Notes under the pieces: generated by a model
What the model saw: only the letters and a program-made list of their open reading frames with translations
Database searches by the model: none
What the model was told of the DNA's origin: nothing
NCBI GenBank assembly: GCA_020629235.1
Contig: JAHDDS010000022.1
Span: 1-32,300 of the forward strand
DNA: 32,300 nucleotides
Direction of reading: 5' to 3'
Source: Planktomarina sp.
GTDB lineage: Bacteria; Pseudomonadota; Alphaproteobacteria; Rhodobacterales; Rhodobacteraceae
Shown here: positions 15,939 to 23,188 of the stretch, in pieces
Layout of the letters: the number at the start of each line of letters is the position of its first letter
Position numbering within the stretch: position 1 is the stretch's first letter
Made by a program: the position numbers and the translations under genes

Positions 15939-16010
15939 GGGGCGCTGCCCCCTTGCCCCGGTGGGGCAATTCCCCCGAGGTATTTGCCCACTCAAAGTGA
16001 AGGGAAGGAT
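15939..16010. repeat. Palindrome-rich intergenic element
   Basis: Two adjoining inverted repeats are present: GGGGC/GCCCC (15939-15943 and 15947-15951) and TTGCCCC/GGGGCAA (15953-15959 and 15963-15969). CCCCCGAGGTATTTGCCC then leads into an AAGTGAAGGG tail. From memory, short GC palindromes ending in GGAGTATTT or GAGGTATTT plus a GAAG tail are scattered between genes in roseobacter genomes, so this is probably one copy of a dispersed extragenic repeat. Only one copy is seen here, so this rests on recall. Confidence 0.4.
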
Positions 16011-16017
16011 ACGGCGC

Positions 16018-16051
16018 AAAAGATAAGGGCCGCTGCACAATGCAACGGCCC
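16018..16051 (-). terminator. Intrinsic terminator of the betaine-type ABC operon
   Basis: On the minus strand GGGCCG-UUGCA pairs with UGCAG-CGGCCC around a UUG loop (stem bases 16041-16051 and 16027-16037). The one non-Watson-Crick position is a G-U pair on the minus-strand RNA but would be a C-A mismatch on the plus-strand RNA, so the hairpin fits minus-strand transcripts. A T-rich tract (TTATCTTTT) follows. It starts 26 nt past the stop of the ATPase gene. Confidence 0.78.
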
Positions 16052-16076
16052 CTTTCGTCTGGATGTGCCTGGTGGT

Positions 16077-17129
16077 TTACGCCGCCGTGCTGGACACCCG
16101 GGGCACCAGGGCCTTTACCAGGTCGCGCATGTCAATTTGACCAACAGGCGCGCCGCCGTCCACAACGCGGTACACGTTGCTGGTGTCCCCCCCTGAGATC
16201 GCGATCAAGTGTTCCAGGTTGTCGGTCGGCGCGACGTCACCGGCATATTTCGTCTTGCTGAGCATGCTGCCTTCGTCCAGCGGCACCATAATCGACCGGG
16301 CGCGCAGCACGCGGGCGCGGTTGATGTCGCTGACGAAGTCTTCGATGTACGGATCGGCCGGGTTCAGCAAGATACCTTGCGGTTCCCCCTGTTGGACCAC
16401 CGCCCCGTCCTTCAAGATCACCAGGTGATCGGCCAGTTTCAGGGCTTCGTCCAAGTCGTGGGTGATAAAGACGATTGTTTTGTTCAGCTCTTTTTGCAGC
16501 TCCAACAACAGGTCCTGCATGTCGGTCCGGATCAACGGATCCAGGGCCGAGAACGCCTCGTCCATCAGCATGATGTCGGTGTTGGCTGTCAGCGCCCGGG
16601 CAATCCCCACGCGTTGTTGCATGCCGCCTGACAACTGGCTTGGGAAATGGTTTTCGTACCCCCCCAAGCCCACGCGGTCCAACCACTTCATGGCCTCGGC
16701 TTCTTGTGTGGCTTCGTCCCGCCCGCGGATGTGCAGTGACATGGCCGCGTTTTGCGCCACAGTTTTGTGGGGCAGAAGCGCGAACTTTTGGAACACCATA
16801 GACATCTTTTCGCGGCGCAAGTTGCGAAGCCCGGTTTCCCCCAGCTTCATCACGTCTTCACCGTCGATCAGGATTTCCCCTGCCGTCGGTTCGATCAAGC
16901 GGTTCAGGTGGCGGATCGCCGTGGACTTGCCGGACCCGGACAGGCCCATGATGACGGTGATTTCGCCTTCCTGCATGTCCACGTTGATGTCTTGCAGGCC
17001 CAGCACGTGTTTGTGCTGCACCAACAGGTCTTCTTTGCCCATGCCCGCGCGGACGTGTTTCAACGCGTCTTTCGGGTTGGTGCCAAAGATCTTGTACAGA
17101 TCGCGGATGCGGACTTTTGGTTCGGTCAT
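16077..17129 (-). CDS. proV: ABC transporter ATPase, glycine betaine/proline type (ProV-like)
   Basis: This 350-residue ATPase is like ProV/OpuAA. Walker A is GLSGSGKST (62-70), the Q-loop Gln114 is in VFQKFALLPH, the signature is LSGGMQQRVGIARAL (166-180), Walker B is IMLMDEAFSALD with Glu191, and THDLDEAL holds the switch histidine. The AL.HV..G..K....Q...VLG opening before the core and a C-terminal CBS-like region (about 270-345) are typical of osmolyte importers of this group. An ATG at 17129 with GAGAGG upstream is preferred over a GTG at 17147 that overlaps the permease stop; the choice changes six residues. It energises uptake with the two genes upstream. Confidence 0.88.
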   Translation of the reverse strand: MTEPKVRIRDLYKIFGTNPKDALKHVRAGMGKEDLLVQHKHVLGLQDINVDMQEGEITVIMGLSGSGKSTAIRHLNRLIEPTAGEILIDGEDVMKLGETGLRNLRREKMSMVFQKFALLPHKTVAQNAAMSLHIRGRDEATQEAEAMKWLDRVGLGGYENHFPSQLSGGMQQRVGIARALTANTDIMLMDEAFSALDPLIRTDMQDLLLELQKELNKTIVFITHDLDEALKLADHLVILKDGAVVQQGEPQGILLNPADPYIEDFVSDINRARVLRARSIMVPLDEGSMLSKTKYAGDVAPTDNLEHLIAISGGDTSNVYRVVDGGAPVGQIDMRDLVKALVPRVSSTAA

Positions 17130-17143
17130 TTTTCTGTCCTCTC

Positions 17144-18169
17144 TCACGAATGTTTGCCGGCTTTGTCGACGCGTTTCAGAGCGGCCTTAGAGGTCCGATC
17201 CAAAATAACCGCCAACAGCACGATGCCGATACCGGCCACGATGCCGACGCCCAATTCCAAGTTACGAATGCCGCGCAGCACGTTCACCCCAAGACCCGGG
17301 GCAGACACCAGCGAGGCAATCACCACCATAGCAAGGCTCATCATAATGGTCTGGTTCACACCGGCCATAATGTTCGGCAGCGCCAAGGGCAGTTCAACCC
17401 CCAGCAGTTTCTGCCGGCTGGTCATGCCAAACGCATTGGCGGCTTCCACCACGTCCTGGTCCACCAAGCGAATGCCCAGGTCCGTCAAACGGATGACCGG
17501 CACGATGGCGTAAAGGATGATGGCGATGCCATAGAATTTGGATTCGGTGACCGAAAACAAAAAGATCAGCGGGATCAGGTACACAAAACTGGGCAGGGTT
17601 TGCAGCAAATCCAATATCGGAATGACCGATCGTTGCAACCGGTCGGATTTCGACATGGCAATGCCAATGGGCACCCCCAGAAGGATGGATATCCCCGTAC
17701 ACACAAAGATAATCGACAGGGTCTGCATGGTCACATCGTAGTGGTCGATGAACGCCAGGCCCAGGATAGAGATGGCCACGAAGATCGTCACACCGATCGA
17801 CCGGGACACCCACCACGTGATGTAAAGCAGGATTGGGATCATGATGAACCACGGTACGGCTTGGAACAGCCACAGCGCCCCGTCCAGCAACCAAGACAGG
17901 GGCTGGGTGATGGGGTCCAGCACCGTTTTCAAATCATCTTTGATCGACAGAAAGCCGTTTTCGATGCCTTTGGTGACATCGCGACTTTGAGGCATGTTCG
18001 CACAGGCCTCGTTCAAATTATCCAGAGATGGAAAAGGAAAGAATTCTTTGCCAGCGTCTTCGTCGCCGGTCGCAGCCAGCAGGTCTGCCATTGAAAGGTT
18101 GCCGCCGCTGCTTTCGCCGCAGGCGTCTTTCAATCCCAGCATATTCATCAGGCCATCATAGAATGCCAT
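17144..18169 (-). CDS. proW: ABC transporter permease, glycine betaine/proline type (ProW-like)
   Basis: This 341-residue permease has a ~100-residue N-terminal region before the transmembrane core. Its first hydrophobic segment follows LDPITQPLSWLLDGALWLFQ, which resembles the long N-terminal tail of E. coli ProW. The core includes LLGVPIGIAMS, ILDLLQTLPSFVYLIPLIFLF and EAANAFGMTSRQKLLGVELPLALP, the EAA-type loop that contacts the ATPase. It forms the membrane channel for the importer. GGGGA precedes the ATG. It lies 76 bp after the binding-protein gene, across a hairpin, and its stop is 14 bp from the ATPase ATG. Confidence 0.88.
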   Translation of the reverse strand: MAFYDGLMNMLGLKDACGESSGGNLSMADLLAATGDEDAGKEFFPFPSLDNLNEACANMPQSRDVTKGIENGFLSIKDDLKTVLDPITQPLSWLLDGALWLFQAVPWFIMIPILLYITWWVSRSIGVTIFVAISILGLAFIDHYDVTMQTLSIIFVCTGISILLGVPIGIAMSKSDRLQRSVIPILDLLQTLPSFVYLIPLIFLFSVTESKFYGIAIILYAIVPVIRLTDLGIRLVDQDVVEAANAFGMTSRQKLLGVELPLALPNIMAGVNQTIMMSLAMVVIASLVSAPGLGVNVLRGIRNLELGVGIVAGIGIVLLAVILDRTSKAALKRVDKAGKHS

Positions 18170-18198
18170 CGTTCCCCATCCTTTTTGTTATTCAAAGC

Positions 18199-18229
18199 AA
18201 AACACCCCGCCACGGTGGGCGGGGTGTTT
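18199..18229 (-). terminator. Intercistronic hairpin between ABC binding-protein and permease genes
   Basis: AAACACCCCGCC (18200-18211) and GGCGGGGTGTTT (18218-18229) are perfect 12-nt inverted arms with a six-base loop. On the minus strand a TTTTGCTTT tract follows. It is placed 17 nt after the binding-protein stop. It probably ends part of the transcripts or protects the upstream message. Confidence 0.72.
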
Positions 18230-18245
18230 CGGTGTCAGCGTCAGC

Positions 18246-19235
18246 TTACTTCAGGATCGCTGCCAGTTTGTCTTTGGCGGCGTCATTCAGCCAGCTGCCC
18301 CATACGTCCTTATAGTTGGTCAGGAAGTATACGGCGGCTTCTTCGTCAGACGCGTTGTTGTCCAGGCGCCAGGCCAGGATTTCGCCCATCTGTGCGTTGG
18401 TGAAGGACACGTTCTTCAGCAGTTCTGCCACTGCTGGCTCACGCTCCATGAAGGCACCAGAAACAGCGGTGGTCACTTTGGCCGTTGGATAGGCTGAGAA
18501 CACTGGGTTCGCACAGTCAGCAGACCCGTTACAGGTGTGACCTTCGGCGTTGTACTCAGGCACTTTCACCTGAACCATTGGGAACTTGCCCAATACAGCC
18601 GTTGGCGCCCAGTAGTAGCCGAACCATGGCGCTTTGTCGGCGTAAGCCGCAGCGATGGAAGTTTGCAGCGTTTCACCGGAACCGTGCTGGAAGCGTTCCA
18701 GGCCACCTTCTTCCGCTTTGGCGGCTTTCAGGTTGTTGTTGTTGATGATGTCGCACGCCCAGCCCGATGGGCAGTCGTGGAATTTGCCACCAACAGCCGC
18801 AGGGTTGGCCATGATGCCTTCCCATGTGGTCAGCTCTGGGTTGGATTCAGCCAGGTACTGGGGGATCCACCAGCCTTCGATGCCGCCATCAGACAGCACG
18901 TTGGTCAGTTCCACCAACTTACCTTCAGCCAGCAGGCCTTCGTAAGCGGGGGTGGAGTTTGCCCAGACTTCGGTCAGGATGTCAGGTTCACCTGTTTCGG
19001 CCAACGATGTCAGCGCAGGAACCGTAGAGGACGGCACAACGTTCACGTCGCAGCCATAGCCTTGCTTCATCAAGAAGGTGGCAACAGCAGTCACAACGCG
19101 GGCGGACGCCCAGTCCATCTGTGTGATGGAAACTTCACCACATTGGCTGTGGCCAGCGGCCAAGGCCGAGGTTGCGCCAAAGGTGCCGAAAGATGCAGCA
19201 ACAGCGAACGCAGCAGTTGTCAGTTTGAGTTTCAT
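18246..19235 (-). CDS. proX: ABC transporter substrate-binding protein, glycine betaine/OpuAC-ProX type
   Basis: This 329-residue protein starts with a Sec signal peptide (about residues 1-27, ATSALAAGH). VSITQMDWASARVVTAVATF, DILTEVWANS and the GWWIPQYL and WFGYYWAPTAVLG segments supply the tryptophans and tyrosines that make the aromatic cage for quaternary ammonium ligands in this family. Six cysteines occur as likely pairs: Cys32/Cys62, Cys155/Cys161 and Cys235/Cys241, the last two each with a CX5C spacing, which suggests three disulfides in the periplasm. The codon bias marks high expression. CAGGGAGAA precedes the ATG. It is the first gene of the importer operon. The exact ligand (betaine, choline, DMSP, proline betaine) is not decided. 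Confidence 0.88.
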   Translation of the reverse strand: MKLKLTTAAFAVAASFGTFGATSALAAGHSQCGEVSITQMDWASARVVTAVATFLMKQGYGCDVNVVPSSTVPALTSLAETGEPDILTEVWANSTPAYEGLLAEGKLVELTNVLSDGGIEGWWIPQYLAESNPELTTWEGIMANPAAVGGKFHDCPSGWACDIINNNNLKAAKAEEGGLERFQHGSGETLQTSIAAAYADKAPWFGYYWAPTAVLGKFPMVQVKVPEYNAEGHTCNGSADCANPVFSAYPTAKVTTAVSGAFMEREPAVAELLKNVSFTNAQMGEILAWRLDNNASDEEAAVYFLTNYKDVWGSWLNDAAKDKLAAILK

Positions 19236-19383
19236 GAAGTTCTCCCTGTTCTTCAGAATCTATGTGTGTGCGAAACTAGCGCGCAGGGCAAGGTTGCCCG
19301 GGGACTGCAAACGACGTTTCAGGGCGAAATTCACCGTTTCCGACATCAATTCTTTTGTCACTGCATTGTGAAGCGGTTCGACG

Positions 19384-20067
19384 CTACGTTAATTTCAGGA
19401 AAACGGGGGCCAATCCGTCGATTCCACCCTCTATTATGTCGCCCGCCTGCACTTGGCCCACCCCAGCGGGTGTCCCCGTCATGATCAAATCGCCCGCCCG
19501 CAGATGGTACAGCGTCGACAGATGCGCCACCAGTTCCGGGCATGTCCAGACCATGTCAGCCAGCGTCGCATCTTGGCGTAAATCCCCATTGACCCGGACG
19601 TGAATGCGCTGATCCCCAGGCGCAAAATCCCCGGCCCGCGTCAAATCACCAAACACTGCGCCGTCTTCCACGTCTTTGGCCGTGCTCCAAGGTTTGCGGC
19701 CTTCTTTGGATGCGGCCTGCAGGTCCCGGCGCGTCATATCCAGCCCGCAACCAAAGCCAAAGATCACCCCTGCAGCATCCTGCACGCTGATGTCAGATGC
19801 ATCAGCGCCAAGGGCCACCACCAGTTCCACTTCGTGGTGATAGTTTTGCGTGGCTTTGGGGAATGGCACTGTGGCCCCCGACCGCACCGCATGGGTTGGG
19901 GATTTGGTGAAATACCACGGCGCATCGCGATCCACCTGCCCGCCCATTTCCTGGGCATGGGCTTCGTAATTGCGGCCCACGCAGAATATGCGGTGGATGG
20001 GAAACGCAGCCGTCTCGTTTTGCACGGCAAGTGTTACGGGGGTGGGAAGTGTGAAAAGCAAAGACAT
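19384..20067 (-). CDS. Fumarylacetoacetate hydrolase family protein
   Basis: This 227-residue protein matches the short FAH-family hydrolases/decarboxylases, such as fumarylpyruvate hydrolases and acylpyruvases. IFCVGRNYEAHAQEMG opens the domain. NYHHEVELVVALG gives metal ligands Glu79 and Glu81, and Asp110 in GCGLDMTRRDLQ the third. The C-terminal LIMTGTPAGVG signature is present. It would cleave a C-C bond in a diketo acid using Mg2+ or Mn2+ in the cytoplasm. Its substrate is not evident, since no aromatic-degradation genes lie nearby. It stands 148 bp before the importer operon on the same strand and 111 bp after the acidic gene, with a hairpin in the latter gap. Confidence 0.85.
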   Translation of the reverse strand: MSLLFTLPTPVTLAVQNETAAFPIHRIFCVGRNYEAHAQEMGGQVDRDAPWYFTKSPTHAVRSGATVPFPKATQNYHHEVELVVALGADASDISVQDAAGVIFGFGCGLDMTRRDLQAASKEGRKPWSTAKDVEDGAVFGDLTRAGDFAPGDQRIHVRVNGDLRQDATLADMVWTCPELVAHLSTLYHLRAGDLIMTGTPAGVGQVQAGDIIEGGIDGLAPVFLKLT

Positions 20068-20100
20068 GACGCGTGGCTAGTCTTTGGGCGCCCACTGTTC

Positions 20101-20132
20101 AAGCCGCGCGATCTAATTTTGGCGCGCGGCTT
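20101..20132 (-). terminator. Hairpin after the acidic protein gene
   Basis: AAGCCGCGCG (20101-20110) and CGCGCGGCTT (20123-20132) form a perfect 10-bp stem with a 12-base AT-rich loop. It lies between the stop of the acidic gene and the FAH-family gene. There is no T-run on the minus strand, so termination efficiency is doubtful. Confidence 0.45.
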
Positions 20133-20178
20133 CTTGGCATTCCCAAAGCCAATGGCATTGGCGGGACATGCAGCGGGT

Positions 20179-20745
20179 TTAGAGTTCGACGAAAACCCAA
20201 TCCAGGACTTTGCTTTCTTCGTCTTCGGGCACGTCGCGGACATCCATGGTCATCAGCGAATAGACGTCTTCGTTGGTCAGCTTGGCGTCAGCATCACCTT
20301 CACCGTCTTTAACGTCTTCCCAAACGATGATGATGTCAAACGCGCGGGCGTCTTCTGCGCCGGCGTCGGGGGCTGCAGCACTGTCTGTGTCTTCGCTGGC
20401 GGCCCGGTATTCTGCTGGAATGGCCACTTCCTTCACGCCACGAACGTCGTCTCCTTCGCTTTGATCAGACTGCAACAGGACCAGATCAAATTTGCTGTCC
20501 GCACTGCTTTTGTCGTCGGTCAACACGGATTTACCGCCCCCCAACCAGTCCCAGTGTCCCTGCGCGGGTGGATCAGAAAATTCAACAAAGCCGTCGTCGG
20601 ACAAAGCTGCACCGTCATTGTCAGGATCAGGGGCCGGCACTTCCGACTTGGTGTCTTCATCCAAGTCCGCTTTTTCCCACGGCCAAAACGGGGGAACCTC
20701 GTTTATGGGTTCGCTGACTGCGGTCACTGACGTCGCAATTTTCAT
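20179..20745 (-). CDS. Highly acidic hypothetical protein with an EF-hand-like loop
   Basis: This 188-residue protein has no family I recognise. About 49 residues are Asp or Glu and only about 14 Lys or Arg, so it should be strongly negative. PAPDPDNDGAALSDDG contains DPDNDG followed by Asp at positions 11 and 12 of the loop, close to the EF-hand pattern DxDxDG, which suggests calcium binding. FWPWEK and HWDW add tryptophan pairs. The C-terminal half alternates hydrophobic strands (AFDIIIVWEDV, VLDWVFVEL) with acidic turns and may be folded. There is no signal peptide. AAGGGAGA lies 7 nt before the ATG, which supports a real gene. The 3' neighbour is the FAH-family gene. Confidence 0.7.
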   Translation of the reverse strand: MKIATSVTAVSEPINEVPPFWPWEKADLDEDTKSEVPAPDPDNDGAALSDDGFVEFSDPPAQGHWDWLGGGKSVLTDDKSSADSKFDLVLLQSDQSEGDDVRGVKEVAIPAEYRAASEDTDSAAAPDAGAEDARAFDIIIVWEDVKDGEGDADAKLTNEDVYSLMTMDVRDVPEDEESKVLDWVFVEL

Positions 20746-21041
20746 CGCAAATCTCCCTTTCGTTATCCTGGCCTAGGCCGCGTTGAACATTTGTGCAAAT
20801 CCCAAAACACTGGGTTCAACTCTGGGTGTCGCAGATCGGCAAAGTTTGGCCAACCGGGGTTCATTTTCAACCTTTGCGCGCACACGCGGTGTGGGCGGGG
20901 CGCAGCATTCAACACACACCCCGCAAAATTCGGGGCGATCACGGGCTGATTCTGCGCAAACGCACCGTGGCAATTGTCCCGCGCCGCTGGACCAGACACG
21001 CGGCTGTGATATCTGTCAGTCCACACCGAAAGGAAACCACC
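20746..21041. other. 296-bp divergent intergenic region without a convincing gene
   Basis: This spacer separates the acidic gene (-) and a small membrane protein gene (+). It contains a perfect palindrome GGCCTAGGCC (20770-20779), 25 bp upstream of the acidic gene start, and several short GC-rich inverted repeats around 20896-20945 (GCGGGG with CCCCGC, and CCCCG with CGGGG). Frames are open on both strands, but their products are Cys/Arg/Pro-rich with no ribosome binding site, so I see promoters or an untranslated structured leader rather than a coding region. No tRNA-like fold was found. Confidence 0.5.
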
Positions 21042-21428
21042 ATGAAATTCGCCACCCTGATGTTCTGGATCGTCGCTGTTTTGGGCTTGTTGTGGAATAT
21101 GCTGACCGGACTGAATTTTGTGGTGCAAGGCGACCCGGAATTTGTCGCCACCATGCCGGAACCGTACCGCGCCGTGGTGGAAAGCCGCCCGCTTTGGGCA
21201 ACGGCGGCCTTTGGGCTGGCGGCGTTTGGTGGGTTTGCGGCGTCGGTGATGATGCTGCTGCGCCGGTCAGAAGCCAGCTTGCTGTTTTTCATCACAGCCA
21301 TCGCATCCCTGGTGGTGGCGCTTCCGATTTTGGGCATGCCCGGTGCGATGTCCGTGATCACAGGACCCGTGTTTTCAGCCATACTTGCTGCGGGCTTGGG
21401 GGCGTACTGCCGCAAAGTCATCGGGTAA
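21042..21428 (+). CDS. Small integral membrane protein of unknown function
   Basis: This 128-residue protein is mostly hydrophobic, with about four helices: FATLMFWIVAVLGLLWNML, LWATAAFGLAAFGGFAASVM, LLFFITAIASLVVALPILG and a last one near SVITGPVFSAILAAGLGAY. A loop with GDPEFVATMPEPYRAVVESRP separates helices 1 and 2. GAAAGGAAA precedes the ATG, so this start is chosen even though the frame is open for another 83 codons upstream. Many marine bacteria have similar four-helix proteins of unknown role. It is followed 65 bp later by a PAQR family gene on the same strand. Confidence 0.75.
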   Translation: MKFATLMFWIVAVLGLLWNMLTGLNFVVQGDPEFVATMPEPYRAVVESRPLWATAAFGLAAFGGFAASVMMLLRRSEASLLFFITAIASLVVALPILGMPGAMSVITGPVFSAILAAGLGAYCRKVIG

Positions 21429-21493
21429 CCCTTTCGTGCCCTGACCCCACGTCGTGCCTCACTTTCGGCAGAATTAAGGGGTATCTAGGGTCC

Positions 21494-22123
21494 ATGGCCC
21501 AACGCCCCACCACTTCTGAACTGATCGCTGATGGCACCGTTCACGCCATCGCGATTGTTTTGGCCGTTGTGTCCACCATCTTTTTGATCTTGCACGCAAC
21601 GTGGACCCACAACGGCATCACCATCGCCGCCGTCAGCGTCTATTGCGGGATCATGATCCTCAGCTTTGCGGCGTCTGGCGTGTACAATCTGTGGCCATGG
21701 ACTTGGATGCGCGAACCGTTGCGGCGGGTGGATCACGCGGCCATCTACCTCAAAATCGCGGGCACCTATACGCCCCTGGTGGTGATCTTGGGGACGCTGT
21801 TTGGATACCTAATTTTGGGGGCCGTGTGGGCCGTTGCCTTGGCCGGGGCCATCGGCAAACTGGCCTTTGCCCAATGGCCGCGCGGGTTGAACACCGGCCT
21901 GACGCTAAGCCTGGGATGGGCATCCCTGATCCTGCTGTGGCCGCTTGCCAAAACCATTCCCGGCCCGTCGCTGGCGCTGATTTTTTTGGGCGGGATGCTG
22001 TATACTGTGGGCACAGTGTTTTACCTGTGGGAAGGCCTGCGGTATCATACAGCCATCTGGCACGGCTTCGTTTTGACCGCTTCCGCCAGTATCTTTGCCG
22101 CCATTGCTTTGGCCCTGGCTTAG
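21494..22123 (+). CDS. Hemolysin III/PAQR family membrane protein, copy 1
   Basis: This 209-residue, seven-helix protein fits the hemolysin III (YqfA) branch of the PAQR family. ADGTVHAIAI opens it, REPLRRVDHAAIYLKIAGTYTPL carries the conserved Asp-His and the TYTP turn, and AIWHGFVL is near the end. Bacterial members are thought to be membrane hydrolases or regulators of membrane lipid state. The first metal-ligand motif (SxxxH in relatives) reads S-G-V-Y-N here, and the last histidine pair (HxxxH in relatives) is replaced by H-T-A-I-W-H. An open frame continues 237 codons upstream but is not homologous, so ATG 21494 is chosen. A related gene follows directly. Confidence 0.87.
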   Translation: MAQRPTTSELIADGTVHAIAIVLAVVSTIFLILHATWTHNGITIAAVSVYCGIMILSFAASGVYNLWPWTWMREPLRRVDHAAIYLKIAGTYTPLVVILGTLFGYLILGAVWAVALAGAIGKLAFAQWPRGLNTGLTLSLGWASLILLWPLAKTIPGPSLALIFLGGMLYTVGTVFYLWEGLRYHTAIWHGFVLTASASIFAAIALALA

Positions 22124-22211
22124 GCGTTTTCCTAAAATCCAATGTATTTCGTGGCCCCAGCGCACGGTGCCTTCAACGCGGCGGTAAGACTTGCGTGATT
22201 TGCTGCACGCC

Positions 22212-22850
22212 ATGGAATTTGTGCACAGATATCACTATCCCGAACGCACGGTGCCAGAACGTTGGGCCGACGGGGCGGTGCACGCCATTGGAATTGCAGG
22301 GGCCGCTTGGGCCACGCTGTGGATCATCATCGCGCGGCCCGATTTACACACACTGCCCTTTGCCCTTTACCTTGCGATCATAAACGCCGCACTGTTGATT
22401 TCCGCCGCGTATCATCTGACCCCAAACGAAGACTGGCGCGAACCGCTGCGGCGCATGGACCACGCCGCAATCTTTCTGAAAATCGCTGCCACCTATACCC
22501 CGCTGGTGTTCGCCGTGGGCCAGGGGTTTACCATCTTGGCCACCGTGTGGGCGTTGGCTTTGGCCTGCGCCATTGGGAAAATGCACTTTGGCCCTTGGCC
22601 CGAATGGATCAGCCAAGGCGCGTATTTGGGATTGGCGTGGTGCGCAGGCGCCCTGCTGTGGTCCATCATGGACGTGGGGCACGCCCCGGTGCTGGCCAGT
22701 GTCGTGTCCGGCGGGCTGATCTTGTCGGGCGGGCTGTATTTCTTGAACCGGACCGATCTGACCTATTCCATGGCGCTTTGGCACGGGTGCGTGGTTGTGG
22801 CGACTTTGCTGTTCTTTTTGGGGCTGCTGGGGATCGCGGGTCACAATTGA
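22212..22850 (+). CDS. Hemolysin III/PAQR family membrane protein, copy 2
   Basis: This 212-residue protein is a paralogue of its upstream neighbour. ADGAVHAIGI, EPLRRMDHAAIFLKIAATYTPL and ALWHGCVV align directly with the other copy, while the remaining sequence has diverged. Here the first motif keeps its histidine (S-A-A-Y-H), but the C-terminal pair has lost one member (S-M-A-L-W-H). Seven hydrophobic helices are visible. The ATG at 22212 is used; a TTG at 22191 with GGTAAG upstream would add seven residues and cannot be excluded. Its last 10 bp overlap the convergent YigZ-type gene. Confidence 0.85.
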   Translation: MEFVHRYHYPERTVPERWADGAVHAIGIAGAAWATLWIIIARPDLHTLPFALYLAIINAALLISAAYHLTPNEDWREPLRRMDHAAIFLKIAATYTPLVFAVGQGFTILATVWALALACAIGKMHFGPWPEWISQGAYLGLAWCAGALLWSIMDVGHAPVLASVVSGGLILSGGLYFLNRTDLTYSMALWHGCVVVATLLFFLGLLGIAGHN

Positions 22851-23188
22851 TTTAAATAGGTTCGAACCGCATCGCCCACATGGCGGAACCGATCCCCGCC
22901 CAAATGTTTGCCGCCGTACCAGCGCGTCACCACCACCAGATGATTGTACAGGCCTTCGCGTTCCAACATGCGCACGATCACCATGCCCGCACCACTTTCG
23001 CCGTCGTCGGCCTTCAAAGGTCCGCTGTCCAACAGGACGGCCCAGATATTGTGGGTGGCTTTGGCGTATTTCTTGTCGCGTTTCAGGTCTTTGATGGCGG
23101 CGTCCACCTGGGCACGGGATGCGGCTGGGGTGCCGGACACCGCAAACTTCGATCCTTTGTCCGTGATGATCACGCCCAGTTGCTTCAC
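22841..23188 (-). CDS. YigZ/IMPACT N-terminal domain protein (UPF0029), short form
   Basis: This 115-residue protein contains the IMPACT N-terminal/YigZ domain: KGSKFAVSG, KKYAKATHNIWAVLL, ADDGESGAGMVI and LVVVTRWYGGKHLGGDRFRHV, matching the family blocks K.S.F, KATHN..A, DDGEP.GTAG and VVTRYFGG..LG. Full YigZ proteins are about 200 residues with a second C-terminal domain, which is absent here, and GESGAG departs from GEPxGT. The GTG at 23188 overlaps the dgkA stop (GTGA) and gives a natural start at M-K-Q-L; a longer frame to 23233 lies inside dgkA. In eukaryotes IMPACT regulates GCN2; the bacterial role is uncertain. Confidence 0.8.
   Translation of the reverse strand: MKQLGVIITDKGSKFAVSGTPAASRAQVDAAIKDLKRDKKYAKATHNIWAVLLDSGPLKADDGESGAGMVIVRMLEREGLYNHLVVVTRWYGGKHLGGDRFRHVGDAVRTYLNQL

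Noticed and set aside
17117-18094. Plus-strand open frame of 325 codons across the permease gene
   Set aside because: The product is full of His, Gln, Asp and Arg with no hydrophobic core, which is typical of the antisense of a membrane protein gene.
19600-20730. Plus-strand open frame of 376 codons
   Set aside because: It runs opposite the FAH-family and acidic genes, both of which have clear motifs or ribosome binding sites; the frame itself has none.
20773-20973. Cys-rich 66-codon minus-strand open frame
   Set aside because: No ribosome binding site and low-complexity Arg/Pro/Cys content; probably a leader region.
20746-21041. Possible tRNA or riboswitch in the longest spacer
   Set aside because: GTTCAA-like strings occur but no cloverleaf or known aptamer core could be built around them.
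20783-21493. Upstream extension of PAQR copy 1 by 237 codons
   Set aside because: It overlaps the small membrane protein gene in another frame, has atypical composition and is not part of the PAQR fold.
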